64,000 nt of DNA from CAVVUC01 sp963751395 (GTDB lineage: Bacteria; Verrucomicrobiota; Verrucomicrobiia; Chthoniobacterales; Chthoniobacteraceae), in NCBI GenBank assembly GCA_963751395.1, contig CAVVUC010000001.1, forward strand, positions 868,001 through 932,000. Direction: 5' to 3'. Positions 16,343 through 25,781 of the stretch are shown piece after piece. Numbering within the stretch: the stretch's first letter is position 1; every line of letters begins with the position of its first letter. The notes beneath the pieces were generated by a model. The model saw only the letters and a list, made by a program, of their open reading frames with translations. It was not told where the DNA came from and ran no database searches. Position numbers and translations under genes: made by a program.

Positions 16343-17500
16343 CTAACTTTCCAGCAGCGTCCGCATGTATTTCGGCTCGAAGTTTTCGATCAACACCCGT
16401 GTCGCGCCGTCCTTGAACATGCGGGCCTGGGTGACGTTGATCTCTGGCGTTTTCGAGGGCGAGAACAGGATGTCGTCGTGCGTCGCGTTCTTTTTGTTCG
16501 CGAATTTTTCCGGCGTGAGATGGCCGCCGAGATGGTCGCTGCGGCCTGTGGCGACGTGGATGGTGCCGAGGATTTTTTCGTCCTGGATGTCGCGTCCTGA
16601 AACCGGAAGCTCCTGCGTGCCGAAGCCGAGTTCGCCGAGTTCGCCGGTGACGGGATCGCTCGCGAGCTTGGCGTTGTGCGCGTCGATGGTGGCCTGGTTG
16701 CCACGAAGCAGCGTCGCGGTTTTCACGCGTCCTCCGGTGACGTGCATGAGGCCGAGCGTGCCGTCTTCGTAGCGCATAGGGAACTCGCCTTCGGCTCCGG
16801 CGGGCACGAAATAGATTTCGCCGGCGGGCAGGTTCGCGATGTCGGGGCCGCCGAGGCAAAGGCCGTGGCTTTTCTGCGCTTCCTGCTGTGCGAGTTCGAG
16901 ACGGAGCGTGTGCTTTTTGCCTTCGGCGAAGAAGTCGATCTCGACCCAGTCGGCGCGCGTCATGCCAAGGCGCAGCTTCTCCGCGAGGCGGCTGACTTCG
17001 TTGTAATCAACCGCGAGGCCGCTGCTGAGGATGATGTCATTCACGCCGTGCAGCGTCGCGCCGCGGAAGCCGTATTGCTTCGCGAACGCGGTGAGCGGCG
17101 CAGTCGCGGAGAACGTCGAGATGCAAAGGATGAGGTCGTAGTTCGGGTAGATGTCGCGTTCCAAACTCAGCTCGCGGCCATCGGGCGCGAACGCAGCGTC
17201 GGGCAGATCGAGGTTGCTGCCGCCGGTGATTTCATAGGCAAAAAAATCGCCGCCTTTGAGCCCGAGTTCCGTCATCACGCCGGCGTGAAGCGCCTTGTAG
17301 AAATGCTCGTGGGCGTTGCGCTGGATCGAGAGGTCGGGGTTGGCGAGGAACTTCCAGTCGATCACGTCGCGTGGATTTTCGAGGTCGATGAGGATGCAGA
17401 TCCGCTCGCCAGGTTTCGGGTCGAACACGGTCTTGAGCAGGCGGGTGAGGCTGAACGGCGGAAAACTGCGGGTGGTGGTGGGATTCGTGGTTGCTTGCAT
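16343..17500 (-). CDS. M29-like aminopeptidase family protein (COG2309-like)
   Basis: A 385-residue protein. The C-terminal half shows segments resembling thermophilic metallopeptidases of family M29: NLPAGEIYFVPAGAEGEF, GELGFGTQ, DEKILGTIHVATGRSDHLGG and HDDILFSP. The Glu, His and Asp residues in these segments correspond to the dinuclear metal site. Family members are cytoplasmic aminopeptidases. The N-terminal half, with KPGERICILIDLENPRD, also fits. Its last ~95 coding bases are duplicated at 15561-15655. Substrate unknown; the protein may be a non-peptidase relative. Confidence 0.65.
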   Translation of the reverse strand: MQATTNPTTTRSFPPFSLTRLLKTVFDPKPGERICILIDLENPRDVIDWKFLANPDLSIQRNAHEHFYKALHAGVMTELGLKGGDFFAYEITGGSNLDLPDAAFAPDGRELSLERDIYPNYDLILCISTFSATAPLTAFAKQYGFRGATLHGVNDIILSSGLAVDYNEVSRLAEKLRLGMTRADWVEIDFFAEGKKHTLRLELAQQEAQKSHGLCLGGPDIANLPAGEIYFVPAGAEGEFPMRYEDGTLGLMHVTGGRVKTATLLRGNQATIDAHNAKLASDPVTGELGELGFGTQELPVSGRDIQDEKILGTIHVATGRSDHLGGHLTPEKFANKKNATHDDILFSPSKTPEINVTQARMFKDGATRVLIENFEPKYMRTLLES

Positions 17501-17552
17501 GGTAGTAAGTTGATTTACGTCAGACGCGGCTGAAGTGTTGCATCAAAATTGA

Positions 17553-18456
17553 ATGATTTGGCGAACAAAAACCGGCGACATTGATTTGAGCAAAGGCGCC
17601 CTCATCATGGGCATCCTGAACGTGACCGCAGATTCGTTCTCGGATGGCGGCAAGTTTCTCAGCGTCGAAAACGCGTTCTCCCATGCGAGGGAAATGATCG
17701 CACAGGGCGCGGCCATCATCGACGTGGGCGGCGAATCGACACGCCCCGGCGCGGAGCCAGTCGCGGAGGCGGAGGAAATGAGGCGCGTGCTGCCGGTCAT
17801 TGAAAGGATGAAGGATGAAGGCAGAAGGATGAAAGGGGAGGGCGCGGAATTTCATCCTTCATCCTTCATCCTTCATCCTTTCCCCATCATTTCCATCGAC
17901 ACATCGAAGGCCGCCGTCGCGCGCGCGGCGATCGGGAGCGGTGCGGGCATCATCAACGACGTCACCGGGCTTCGCGGCGATCCGGCGATGATCGAGGTTG
18001 CGCGCGAGACCGGCGCGGGAGTGATCGTCATGCACATGCAGGGCACGCCGCGCGACATGCAGATCAATCCGCATTACGACGACGTGGTTGCGGAAGTCCG
18101 GGATTTTTTTCGACAAAGTTTTGACCGCGCCGTAGCCTGCGGCATTGACCCGATGAACATCGCATTCGATCCGGGCATTGGTTTCGGAAAATCAGTCGCC
18201 CACAATCTTGTCGCTGCTGAAAAATCTCGCCTCGCTGCGCGTCGAAGATCGTCCGCTCGTGCTCGGAGTTTCGCGAAAAAGTTTCATCGGAAAAGTGATC
18301 GGGGAAAACGCGGAACGCGGAAGTCGGAATGCGGAACTGGGAACAGTCGCGCTCACGGCGCTCGGGCGCGAGCACGGCGCGAACATTTTTCGTGTGCATG
18401 ACGTGGCGGCGAATGTCGTCGCGCTTCGCATGACGGAGGCAATTCTGGCACAATGA
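17553..18456 (+). CDS. folP: Dihydropteroate synthase, with one apparent frameshift
   Basis: Makes dihydropteroate from p-aminobenzoate in folate synthesis. Motifs in order are LIMGILNVTADSFSDGG, DVGGESTRPGA, ISIDTSKAAVA, GIINDVTGLRGD, VIVMHMQGTPRDM and IAFDPGIGFGK. At about 18210 the frame shifts by one extra base; the C-terminal part continues in the next frame with LSLLKNLASL and PLVLGVSRKSFIGKV and ends at 18456. A repeat-derived stretch (17802-17882) adds about 26 in-frame residues (RMKDEGRRMKGEG...FILHPF) just before ISIDTSK, and a second simple repeat adds ENAERGSRNAELGT. The TGA overlaps the cdaA ATG. The shift is probably a sequencing error. Confidence 0.88.
17802..17882 (+). repeat. 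GGATGAA-type palindromic short repeat inside folP
   Basis: Tandem GGATGAA units (17802-17836) are mirrored by TTCATCC units (17850-17880), so the whole would fold as a hairpin. It sits in frame in folP at a loop position and is translated. A related block lies at 49893-49925. Confidence 0.85.
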
Positions 18457-19331
18457 CCACCGCGAAAATCATCGACTTCGCCCAGGGCAACTGGCGGTCT
18501 GCGATCGAAATCGCGATCCTCAGCTTCGTCATTTACTACGGCTACCTCTATTTCCGAGGAACGCGCGGAGCCAAGGTTCTGACGGGACTGGCGCTGATCT
18601 TCCTGACGCTGATCCTGGTGTCGCAGCTTTTGCAACTCGTCGTGATTAGCTGGTTGATCCGGAGTCTGACGGCATTTTTCGCCATCGCGCTCGTCGTGAT
18701 TTTTCAACCGGAACTCCGGCGCGCGCTGGCTGCGCTTGGGAGCCATCACATTTTTTCGTGGACGAGTCAGAACAAGGAAACTGTCGAGATCGTGACGGAG
18801 ACCGTGTTTGAGCTGTCGAACCGGCAGTTCGGCGCGCTGATCGCGCTCGAACGCGACATCAACACGCGCGCCTTCGCCGAGAGCGGCGTGAGCATCGACT
18901 GCGAGCTTTCGCCGGAATTGATCCTCACGATTTTCCAGCCGAAAACGCCGCTGCACGACGGCGGCCTCATCATTCGCAACGACCGCATCCTCGCGGCGGC
19001 GTGCATTTTTCCCGTGAGCCAGCGCGAAGACCTCGACCGCAATCTCGGCCTGCGCCATCGCGCCGCGCTCGGCATCACCGAGGAGACGGACGCGCTCGCG
19101 ATCATCGTTTCTGAGGAGACGGGGATAGTTTCGATTTGTCATCGCGGCAAAATCGAACGTAACTTCGACCCTGAAAGTTTTAAGCGGCGCCTCGGCGAAC
19201 TCCTGATACTCGAAAATGATGAAAAGGCTGATTCTCAACAACCTGGCGGCGAAGATCATGTCGCTGGTGCTCGCGATGACTCTCTGGTTCCTCATCAAAA
19301 AGAACGTCGAGACGGGGGCGTCGCGCTCTGA
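18453..19331 (+). CDS. cdaA: Diadenylate cyclase (CdaA type)
   Basis: Synthesises c-di-AMP. Three N-terminal membrane helices (about residues 17-35, 42-60, 63-85) precede a DAC domain with the catalytic PLHDGGLIIR and RHRAALGITE motifs. Total 292 residues, slightly longer than usual. The last ~38 residues (from about EKADSQQPGG) read across the next gene out of frame and look non-native. A single missing base near 19210 would give a stop at the ATGATGA of the next gene. It is in the classical cdaA-cdaR-glmM order, preceded by folP. Confidence 0.93.
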   Translation: MTTAKIIDFAQGNWRSAIEIAILSFVIYYGYLYFRGTRGAKVLTGLALIFLTLILVSQLLQLVVISWLIRSLTAFFAIALVVIFQPELRRALAALGSHHIFSWTSQNKETVEIVTETVFELSNRQFGALIALERDINTRAFAESGVSIDCELSPELILTIFQPKTPLHDGGLIIRNDRILAAACIFPVSQREDLDRNLGLRHRAALGITEETDALAIIVSEETGIVSICHRGKIERNFDPESFKRRLGELLILENDEKADSQQPGGEDHVAGARDDSLVPHQKERRDGGVAL

Positions 19332-19488
19332 GCCGCTTCTGAAGTTCGACAACCGCGGAGAGACACAGAAAAAAGCGGAGAAGCCCACCGATGCCGGCAA
19401 AGACAAGCCCCGAGTCAGTTCGACACCCAAATCCGATACATCGGTAACACCTCATGCAACAAGACCTCGTAAAGGCGCCCAGAACTAG
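19216..19488 (+). CDS. Short CdaR/YbbR-like membrane protein
   Basis: A 90-residue protein with the N-terminal anchor LILNNLAAKIMSLVLAMTLW, which matches the start of CdaR (YbbR) proteins, then a polar Lys/Pro/Thr-rich tail. No YbbR beta-domain repeats are present; a typical CdaR has two to four. Its place between cdaA and glmM supports the identity, since CdaR modulates CdaA. It may be a truncated or minimal regulator. Because neighbouring genes contain likely sequencing errors, the true protein could be longer. Confidence 0.6.
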   Translation: MMKRLILNNLAAKIMSLVLAMTLWFLIKKNVETGASRSEPLLKFDNRGETQKKAEKPTDAGKDKPRVSSTPKSDTSVTPHATRPRKGAQN

Positions 19489-20908
19489 AACCGCCGCGCC
19501 GAAGGAAGAAGCCGCGCCGGTTTCTCAAAAGAAAATCTTCGGCACCGACGGCGTGCGCGGGGTTGCGAACATCGAGCCGGTGACCGCCGAGACCGCTTTG
19601 AAGCTTGGCCGCGCGGCGGCGCATATCATCACGCAGCTTGGCTCCGCAAATCAGCGCCCCGGCCATCGCGCGAAAATCGTGATCGGCAAGGACACGCGCC
19701 TTTCCGGCTACATGCTCGAAAATGCGCTCGCATCCGGCATCATGTCGCTCGGCGTCGATGTGCTCCTGATCGGGCCGCTGCCGACGCCGGGCGTTGCCTA
19801 CATCACGCGCTCGCTGCGCGCCGACGCCGGGCATCGTGCTCTCCGCGTCGCACAATCCCTACGAGGACAACGGCATCAAATTTTTCCGGCACGACGGCTA
19901 CAAGCTCGACGACGAGATCGAGATGAAAATCGAGCATCTCGTCTTCAGCGGCGAGATCGAATCCATCCGCCCGACCGCTGCTAAGATCGGCCGCGCCACG
20001 CGCATCGACGACGCGCTCGGGCCGCTACGTCGAATTCGCCAAGCGCAGCTTCCCGCGCCACCTCACGCTCGAAAACGTGCGCATCGCCGTCGATGCCGGC
20101 AACGGCGCGGCTTACAAATCGACGCCGTGCATTCTGCGCGAACTCGGCGCCGACGGCCATCGTCGCCCACAACACGCCGAACGGGCGCAACATCAACCAC
20201 GAATGCGGCAGCACGCACCCGGAGGAAATCCAGCGGCTCGTGAAAGAAACCAGGCGCGCAGGTCGGCATCACGCACGACGGCGACGCCGACCGCGTGCTG
20301 CTCTGCGATGAAAACGGCGAACTGGTCGATGGCGACGAGATCATGGCCATCGCGGCGATTGATTTCCTGAAAAGCGGCCGCCTCGTCGCAGAACACGCTC
20401 GTCGCCACGGTGATGAGCAACTTACGGCCTCGAGGAGGCGCTCGCGCCGCACGGCGGCAGGGTCACGCGCACGAAGGTCGGCGACCGCTACGTGATCGAG
20501 GAGATGATGCGGAACAAGCTGAACCTCGGCGGCGAGCAAAGCGGCCACATGATTTTCCGCGACTACTCGACGACCGGCGACGGCATCGTCAGCGCGCTGC
20601 AGATTCTGCGCATCATGGTCGAGACGGGGAAGCCGCTGAGCGAGTTGAAAAAATGCCTCACCAAATACCCGCAGGCGCAGCGCAATTTGAGGGTGAAATC
20701 AAAGCCGCCGATCGAGGAGCTGCCGGAGGTCGTCGCAGCTCGTGCAGGAGGCGGAGAACGGAGCTTGTCCGGGCAGGGCCGCGTGCTGCTGCGCTACTCC
20801 GGCACCGAGCCGAAAATCCGCCTGCTGATCGAAGGCCGCGATGGCGAACGCATCAACGCGCAGGCGGATCGAATCGCGGAACTGCTCGCCGCGACGATTG
20901 GAGAATAG
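19454..20908 (+). CDS. glmM: Phosphoglucosamine mutase, interrupted by multiple single-base insertions
   Basis: Interconverts glucosamine-6-phosphate and glucosamine-1-phosphate for peptidoglycan and LPS precursors. Motifs are IFGTDGVRG, the phosphoserine loop VLSASHNPYEDNGIKFF, the metal loop THDGDADRV, and the C-terminal LRYSGTEPKIRLLIEG. The chain is spread over all three frames. One extra base appears near each of 19830, 20021, 20155, 20254, 20385 and 20423, and a further +1/+2 pair lies near 20740-20765. Removing them restores a normal-length GlmM. Since glmM is normally essential and every change is an insertion, sequencing error is the favoured explanation. The ATG at 19454 is 34 bases inside the preceding gene. 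Confidence 0.9.
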
Positions 20909-20941
20909 CGGCGTCTCACGTAATGATGCGCGCAGTTTTGT

Positions 20942-21130
20942 ATGGAAAAGATCGCCAGAAGATTTCGTTCCTTCGCAGAAAGCGAAGCGGCTGAGAGGGA
21001 ATTCTACCGCTCGCTCACACCTGAGCAGAGGATGCAGATTTTTTTCGAAATCAACGCCCAGGCTCGCGCTCATGAATCTGATCAAAGACTTGAAAGAATT
21101 TGTCGAATTGTTAAACGCGACGGGCGTTAA
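20942..21130 (+). CDS. Small hypothetical protein preceding a nucleotidyltransferase
   Basis: A 62-residue charged helical protein (MEKIARRFRSFAESEAAERE, then YRSLTPEQRMQIFFEINAQ). Small proteins with an RSLTPEQRM-type segment are commonly encoded next to nucleotidyltransferase-fold genes, as here, where it overlaps the next gene by 59 bases. A role as its partner or regulator is inferred from this linkage only. Confidence 0.55.
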   Translation: MEKIARRFRSFAESEAAEREFYRSLTPEQRMQIFFEINAQARAHESDQRLERICRIVKRDGR

Positions 21131-21512
21131 GTATCTGCTGGTCGGAGGTCATGCCGTGGCGTTTCACGGGCATCCCCGCTATACGGGGGACATTGATTTT
21201 TTCGTCGAACCATCCTCGGAGAACGGAGCGAAACTCATGCAAGTATTTGCAGATTTTGGCTTCGGCGGCTTGGGATTCTCCGCGACAGATTTCACCGAGC
21301 CCGGCACTGTGATCCAGCTCGGACGCCCTCCTTTCCGAATAGACATCCTTCCGACCCTCGACGGGATTGAATTTGGCGAGGCTTGGGACACGAGAATAGA
21401 AGCATTTGCGGAAGGCCAGCCCATTCATGTCATCAGCAAGGAAATGCTTCTGAAAAACAAACGGGCAACGGCCCGGCCACAAGATTTGGCGGACATTGAA
21501 AAGCTGGCCTGA
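21072..21512 (+). CDS. Nucleotidyltransferase-fold protein (AbiEii/DUF6036-like)
   Basis: A 146-residue protein with the minimal nucleotidyltransferase signature GGHAVAFHGHPRYTGDIDFF (GG followed by DxD) and a later DIL aspartate (RIDILPTLDG). It resembles AbiEii/DUF6036-type proteins, some of which are toxins of type IV modules. The companion small gene upstream overlaps it. The longer open frame to 20841 runs through the small gene out of frame and is ignored. Substrate unknown. Confidence 0.7.
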   Translation: MNLIKDLKEFVELLNATGVKYLLVGGHAVAFHGHPRYTGDIDFFVEPSSENGAKLMQVFADFGFGGLGFSATDFTEPGTVIQLGRPPFRIDILPTLDGIEFGEAWDTRIEAFAEGQPIHVISKEMLLKNKRATARPQDLADIEKLA

Positions 21513-21515
21513 GCC

Positions 21516-22139
21516 ATGAACCATTTCATCACCGGTACGGATACGGGCGTCGGCAAGACTTACGTCACCGCGATGCTCATTCGCAGCCTGCGCAAGGCGG
21601 GCCTCGACAGCGTCGGCATGAAACCGATTTGCTGCGGCGACCGCGACGATGCGGAGTTGCTCTGTGAAGCATCCGGAGGCGGCGCAACAATCGACGAGAT
21701 CAATCCCATCTGGTTCCGGACGCCGGCCGCGCCCTACACCGCATCGATGGTCGAAAACCGAGCGATCGACCTCGACGCAATTCGCGCGAGCTTCGCAGCG
21801 TTGCGGCGCAGGCATCGCTCCGTGCTGGTCGAAGGAGTGGGCGGCTGGCTTGTGCCCATTCGCAAGGATTACCTCGTGCGCGATCTCGCGGCGGAATTCG
21901 GGCTGCCGGTTCTCCTCGTCGTGCGCAACCGGCTCGGCGCTTTGAACCACGCACTGTTGACTCTTCAAAGCATCAAGGCAGGCGGCCTGACATGCGAAGG
22001 CATCATTTTGAACAATGCCGATGAACTCGCGGACATCGCCACGACCACGAACCGCTCGCTGCTCGAAGATTTGACCGGCATCCCGGTGATGTTCGAGATC
22101 GAAAAGAATCAGACCGAGATCGTCCTGGGTATCGCCTGA
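21516..22139 (+). CDS. bioD: Dethiobiotin synthase
   Basis: Closes the ureido ring of biotin in an ATP-dependent reaction. It has 207 residues with the P-loop FITGTDTGVGKT at residues 3-14, the KPICCG segment, and VEGVGGWLVPI. It has the normal size. The other biotin genes (bioABF) are not adjacent. It starts 3 bases after the nucleotidyltransferase stop. Confidence 0.95.
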   Translation: MNHFITGTDTGVGKTYVTAMLIRSLRKAGLDSVGMKPICCGDRDDAELLCEASGGGATIDEINPIWFRTPAAPYTASMVENRAIDLDAIRASFAALRRRHRSVLVEGVGGWLVPIRKDYLVRDLAAEFGLPVLLVVRNRLGALNHALLTLQSIKAGGLTCEGIILNNADELADIATTTNRSLLEDLTGIPVMFEIEKNQTEIVLGIA

Positions 22140-22202
22140 CTTTAATCGGACACAACAAATTGCCCTGCGCGCCGGTCGTTCCTTTGTTAGGTTATTTTTG
22201 TC

Positions 22203-23726
22203 ATGGCGCAGCCGATTGATTTTGCGAGCAAACGTGTGCTCATTTTTGTCGTCGCCTACAATGCGGAGACGACCATAGCGAACGTGCTCAGTCGCATCCC
22301 CGCCAGTTTGCACAGGGAAAATGTGGAGGTGTTGGTCATCGACGATTTCTCCGAGGACAAGACGTTCTCTGCCGGCCTTGCCTACGAACGGGCAGAGGGC
22401 AGTTATCACATCGCGATGTTGCGGACGCCCGAGAACCAGGGCTATGGCGGGAACCAGAAGCTGGGCTACCGTTACGCGATCGAGCATGGTTTTGATGTCG
22501 TGGCGCTCCTGCATGGCGACGGGCAATACCCGCCGGAAAAGCTGCCTGACCTGCTGGAGCCGTTTCTTCACGACGAAGCCGACGCGGTGTTCGGCTCGCG
22601 CATGCTCGAAAAAGGCGGTGCTCTGCGCGGCGGGATGCCCTTCTACAAATGGCTTGGCAACAGAGTCCTCTCACACTTCCAAAACTTCCTGCTGGGCACG
22701 AGCCTCTCGGAATTTCATTCCGGCTATCGGCTCTACTCCGTGGACGCATTGCGGAAGATTCCCTTCGAGCGCAACAGCAACGGCTTTCATTTCGACACCG
22801 AAATCATCGTTCAACTCGTGATGAAGCATCAGCGAATCATCGAGCTGCCGATCCCGACTTATTACGGCAATGAGATTTGCCATGTGAACGGTCTGAAATA
22901 CGCATGGGATGTTTGCCGCACGGTGTTGCGGGCGAGATTTCACGCGATGGACTTGCTCTATGATCGTAAATTCGACGTCAGATCTTCCGGGGAAACCTAC
23001 GGCGCAAAGCTCGGCTTCCCCTCCTCGCACACGATGGCCATCGAAGCAGTCCAGGCCGGCGCCAACATACTCGACATAGGGTGCGGCCAGGGTTACCTGG
23101 CGGTGGAGATGGCAAAAAAAGCGCGCCACGTCACAGCCATCGACAGACACGTGCCCGCGGAACTGGTCGCCGCCAACATGGATTTCCTGCAATGGGACCT
23201 GGACTCGAGTTGCTTTCCTTTCGATGTCACTCGCTATGACCAGGTGTTCCTGCTCGATGTGATCGAGCACCTGAAAGATCCCGAAGGTTTCCTGGAACGA
23301 ATCCGCAACGCCACGGCGGGGCATCGTCCCGAGGTTGTCATAACCGTGCCGAACATAGGATTTTTCATCAACCGTTTCATGCTTCTCCTGGGTTACTTCA
23401 ACTATGGAAAAAGGGGTATCCTCGATTCCACGCATACCCGCCTGTTCACCTACGGTTCCCTGCTGGAGCTGTTGGATCAGACAGGTTACAAGACGATCGA
23501 GATCAAAGGAATCCCGGCACCTTATCCCAAGGCGATCGGGGACAACTTTGCAAGCCGCGCTTTGATCGTCTTGAATCAGGCCCTGCTGAAGCTGAACAAG
23601 GGTCTTTTCGCTTACCAGATTTTCGTCAAGACCAGGGCGATGCCAAATATCCAGCACCTCCTGAAGGAGACAATCGCCAAGAGCGATGCATGGAAGAAAA
23701 GGGCTGAAGAACGCAGCCTTGTCTAG
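22203..23726 (+). CDS. Fusion of GT2 glycosyltransferase and SAM-dependent methyltransferase
   Basis: A 507-residue two-domain protein. Residues about 10-235 are a family 2 glycosyltransferase related to polyprenyl-phosphate mannosyltransferases: LVIDDFSEDKT, LLHGDGQYPPEKLP for metal and nucleotide binding, and GMPFYKWLGNRVLSHF. Residues about 270-420 are a class I methyltransferase: ANILDIGCGQGYLAVEMA, then FLLDVIEHLKDPEGFL. It probably modifies a lipid-linked sugar or surface polysaccharide. The donor and acceptor are unknown. It stands alone as a gene. Confidence 0.88.
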   Translation: MAQPIDFASKRVLIFVVAYNAETTIANVLSRIPASLHRENVEVLVIDDFSEDKTFSAGLAYERAEGSYHIAMLRTPENQGYGGNQKLGYRYAIEHGFDVVALLHGDGQYPPEKLPDLLEPFLHDEADAVFGSRMLEKGGALRGGMPFYKWLGNRVLSHFQNFLLGTSLSEFHSGYRLYSVDALRKIPFERNSNGFHFDTEIIVQLVMKHQRIIELPIPTYYGNEICHVNGLKYAWDVCRTVLRARFHAMDLLYDRKFDVRSSGETYGAKLGFPSSHTMAIEAVQAGANILDIGCGQGYLAVEMAKKARHVTAIDRHVPAELVAANMDFLQWDLDSSCFPFDVTRYDQVFLLDVIEHLKDPEGFLERIRNATAGHRPEVVITVPNIGFFINRFMLLLGYFNYGKRGILDSTHTRLFTYGSLLELLDQTGYKTIEIKGIPAPYPKAIGDNFASRALIVLNQALLKLNKGLFAYQIFVKTRAMPNIQHLLKETIAKSDAWKKRAEERSLV

Positions 23727-23794
23727 TCCATCGCAGGCGCGGAACACACTTCTCTTGTTGCCGTGTGCGCGATGTTTCATGAAGATGTCGCCGC

Positions 23795-25781
23795 ATGATT
23801 GCCCTCAGCGACGGCCTTCGCAGTGATTTCATCGAGCGCATCGAAAAGATGTTCTCGCCGGATGGCTTGCTGGCGAAGGCGAAGAATTTCGAGTATCGCC
23901 CGGAGCAGCAGCAGATGGCGGTGGCGGTTGCGCGCGCGCTCGAGGAGCAGCGGCATCTCGTCGTGGAGGCGGGCACGGGCGTCGGCAAGTCGCTGGCCTA
24001 TCTCGTGCCGGCGATCATCTACGCGATCGAGAACAAGAAAAAGGCGGTCATTTCGACTTACACGATCAATCTACAGGAGCAGTTGATCTACAAGGACATC
24101 CCGATCGTGCAGAAAATCCTGCCGATGGAATTCGAGGCGGCGCTTTGGAAAGGGCGTCAGAATTATCTGTGTCCGAAACGTCTTGAACGCGCGATGCAGA
24201 ATGCGTCGGAGCTGTTCACCTCGCCGGAGCAGGAGGAACTGAAAAGGATTTGGGAATGGAGCCATACGACGCGGGAGGGGACGCTCTCCGATTTCGCCGT
24301 CGAGCCGGATGCGAATGTCTGGTCGCAGGTTTGCAGCGAGCAGCACATCTGCACGGCAAAGACGTGCGGGCAGGACTCGCGCTGCTTTTACCAGCAGGCC
24401 CGGAAGCGTCTGCTTTCGGCGAACGTGGTCGTGATGAATCACACGCTTTTTTTCATGAACCTCGGCACGGTGGAAGAGATCGATGCGAAAGAATCGGGCT
24501 ACATCTTCGCCGAACGACTTCGTGATTTTCGACGAAGCGCACACGATTGAGGCGGTGGCGGCTCGACAGATCGGGATTGGCGTTTCGCAATACTCGCTCG
24601 GTTACGCGCTGCGGCGGCTCTACAACGAAAAATCCAAGAAGGGATTGTTCACCGTGCTGCGCAACGCGGAAGGCGTTCGCACGATCACGGAACTGGTCGA
24701 AGGCGTAAAGGATTTTTTCGCGCGCGTCGAGGGGCGATCGAATTTCAAGAAGGGCCGCGAGTTTCGCGTACGCGAACCCGACCTCGTCGAGGACTCAATC
24801 ACGGCGCTGCTCGCCAAGTTGCAGGCGCTGATCGTGTCGGTGCTGCGCGGACTCGATGACGAAATCACGAAGGCAGAGTTGCAGGACCTCGGGCGCCGCG
24901 TGCGCGAGGCGCGCTTGGGTGTCGCGGAATTTCTGACGCAGAGCAACGCAAACGACTTCGTTTACTGGGTCGAGAAGACGGGCAAGACCCAGAGCTTCCT
25001 GAGCCTCAACGCAACGCCGGTCGATATCGCCGCGCATTTGCGGCCGATGCTTTTCCGGGAAGACTGTTCGTGCGTGATGACAAGCGCGACGCTGTCTGTC
25101 GGCACCGCGCAACTCGATTATTTCCGCAACCGCATCGGCGCGGAGGAGGTCGAGCCGATGCAGATCGGCAGTCCGTTTGATTACCAGAAGCAGATGAAGC
25201 TCTACATCACGCGCAAGATGCCCGACCCGCGCGACGATGGCTACGAGGCCGCGCTCGCGCACTGGATCGAGCATTTCGTCGAGATGTCGAAAGGGCGCGC
25301 GTTCGTGCTGTTCACCAGCTACCGCACAATGCAATCGGTCGCCGCGCTGGTCGGGGCGCGGCTTGCGAAGGCAAAGTGGAACCTGCTCGTGCAAGGGCAG
25401 GGGATGCCGCGGCATCGGTTGATCGAGGAGTTCAAAAAAGACGAGCGGCATGTGCTCTTCGGCACGGACAGTTTCTGGAGCGGGGTCGATGTGCCGGGCG
25501 AAGCGCTGTCGAACGTAATCATCACCCGTTTGCCGTTTGCCGTGCCGGATCACCCGATGATCGAGGCGCGACTCGAAGTGATCCAGGAACGCGGTGGCGA
25601 TGCGTTCAAGGAGTACTCGCTGCCGGAAGCGATTTTGAAATTGCGGCAGGGAGTCGGGAGATTGATCCGCACAAAGCAGGACAGCGGCATCGTCGTCATC
25701 CTCGACAACCGCGTCCTGACAAAGTCCTACGGCAGCGCATTCCTCAAGGCGCTGCCGCAGTGTCCGGTGGAGATTATTTAG
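23795..25781 (+). CDS. DinG-type ATP-dependent DNA helicase, one apparent frameshift
   Basis: A superfamily 2 XPD-like helicase. The first part has Walker A VVEAGTGVGKSLAYLVPA and a four-cysteine iron-sulfur site (YLCPKRL, HICTAKTC, SRCFYQ), then VVMNHTLFF. At about 24512 one extra base shifts the frame in the middle of the Walker B region, which continues as VIFDEAHTIEA. The C-terminal half has SFWSGVDVPGEALSNVII, PFAVPDHPM and VGRLIRTKQD. Corrected length is about 660 residues. It unwinds DNA in repair or replication-conflict resolution. The shift is most likely a sequencing error. Confidence 0.9.

Noticed and set aside
16343..17500. Nickel-dependent lactate racemase (LarA) for the gene beside the toxin cluster
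   Set aside because: The C-terminal metal-site segments resemble M29 peptidases, and no LarA nickel-pincer motif is visible.
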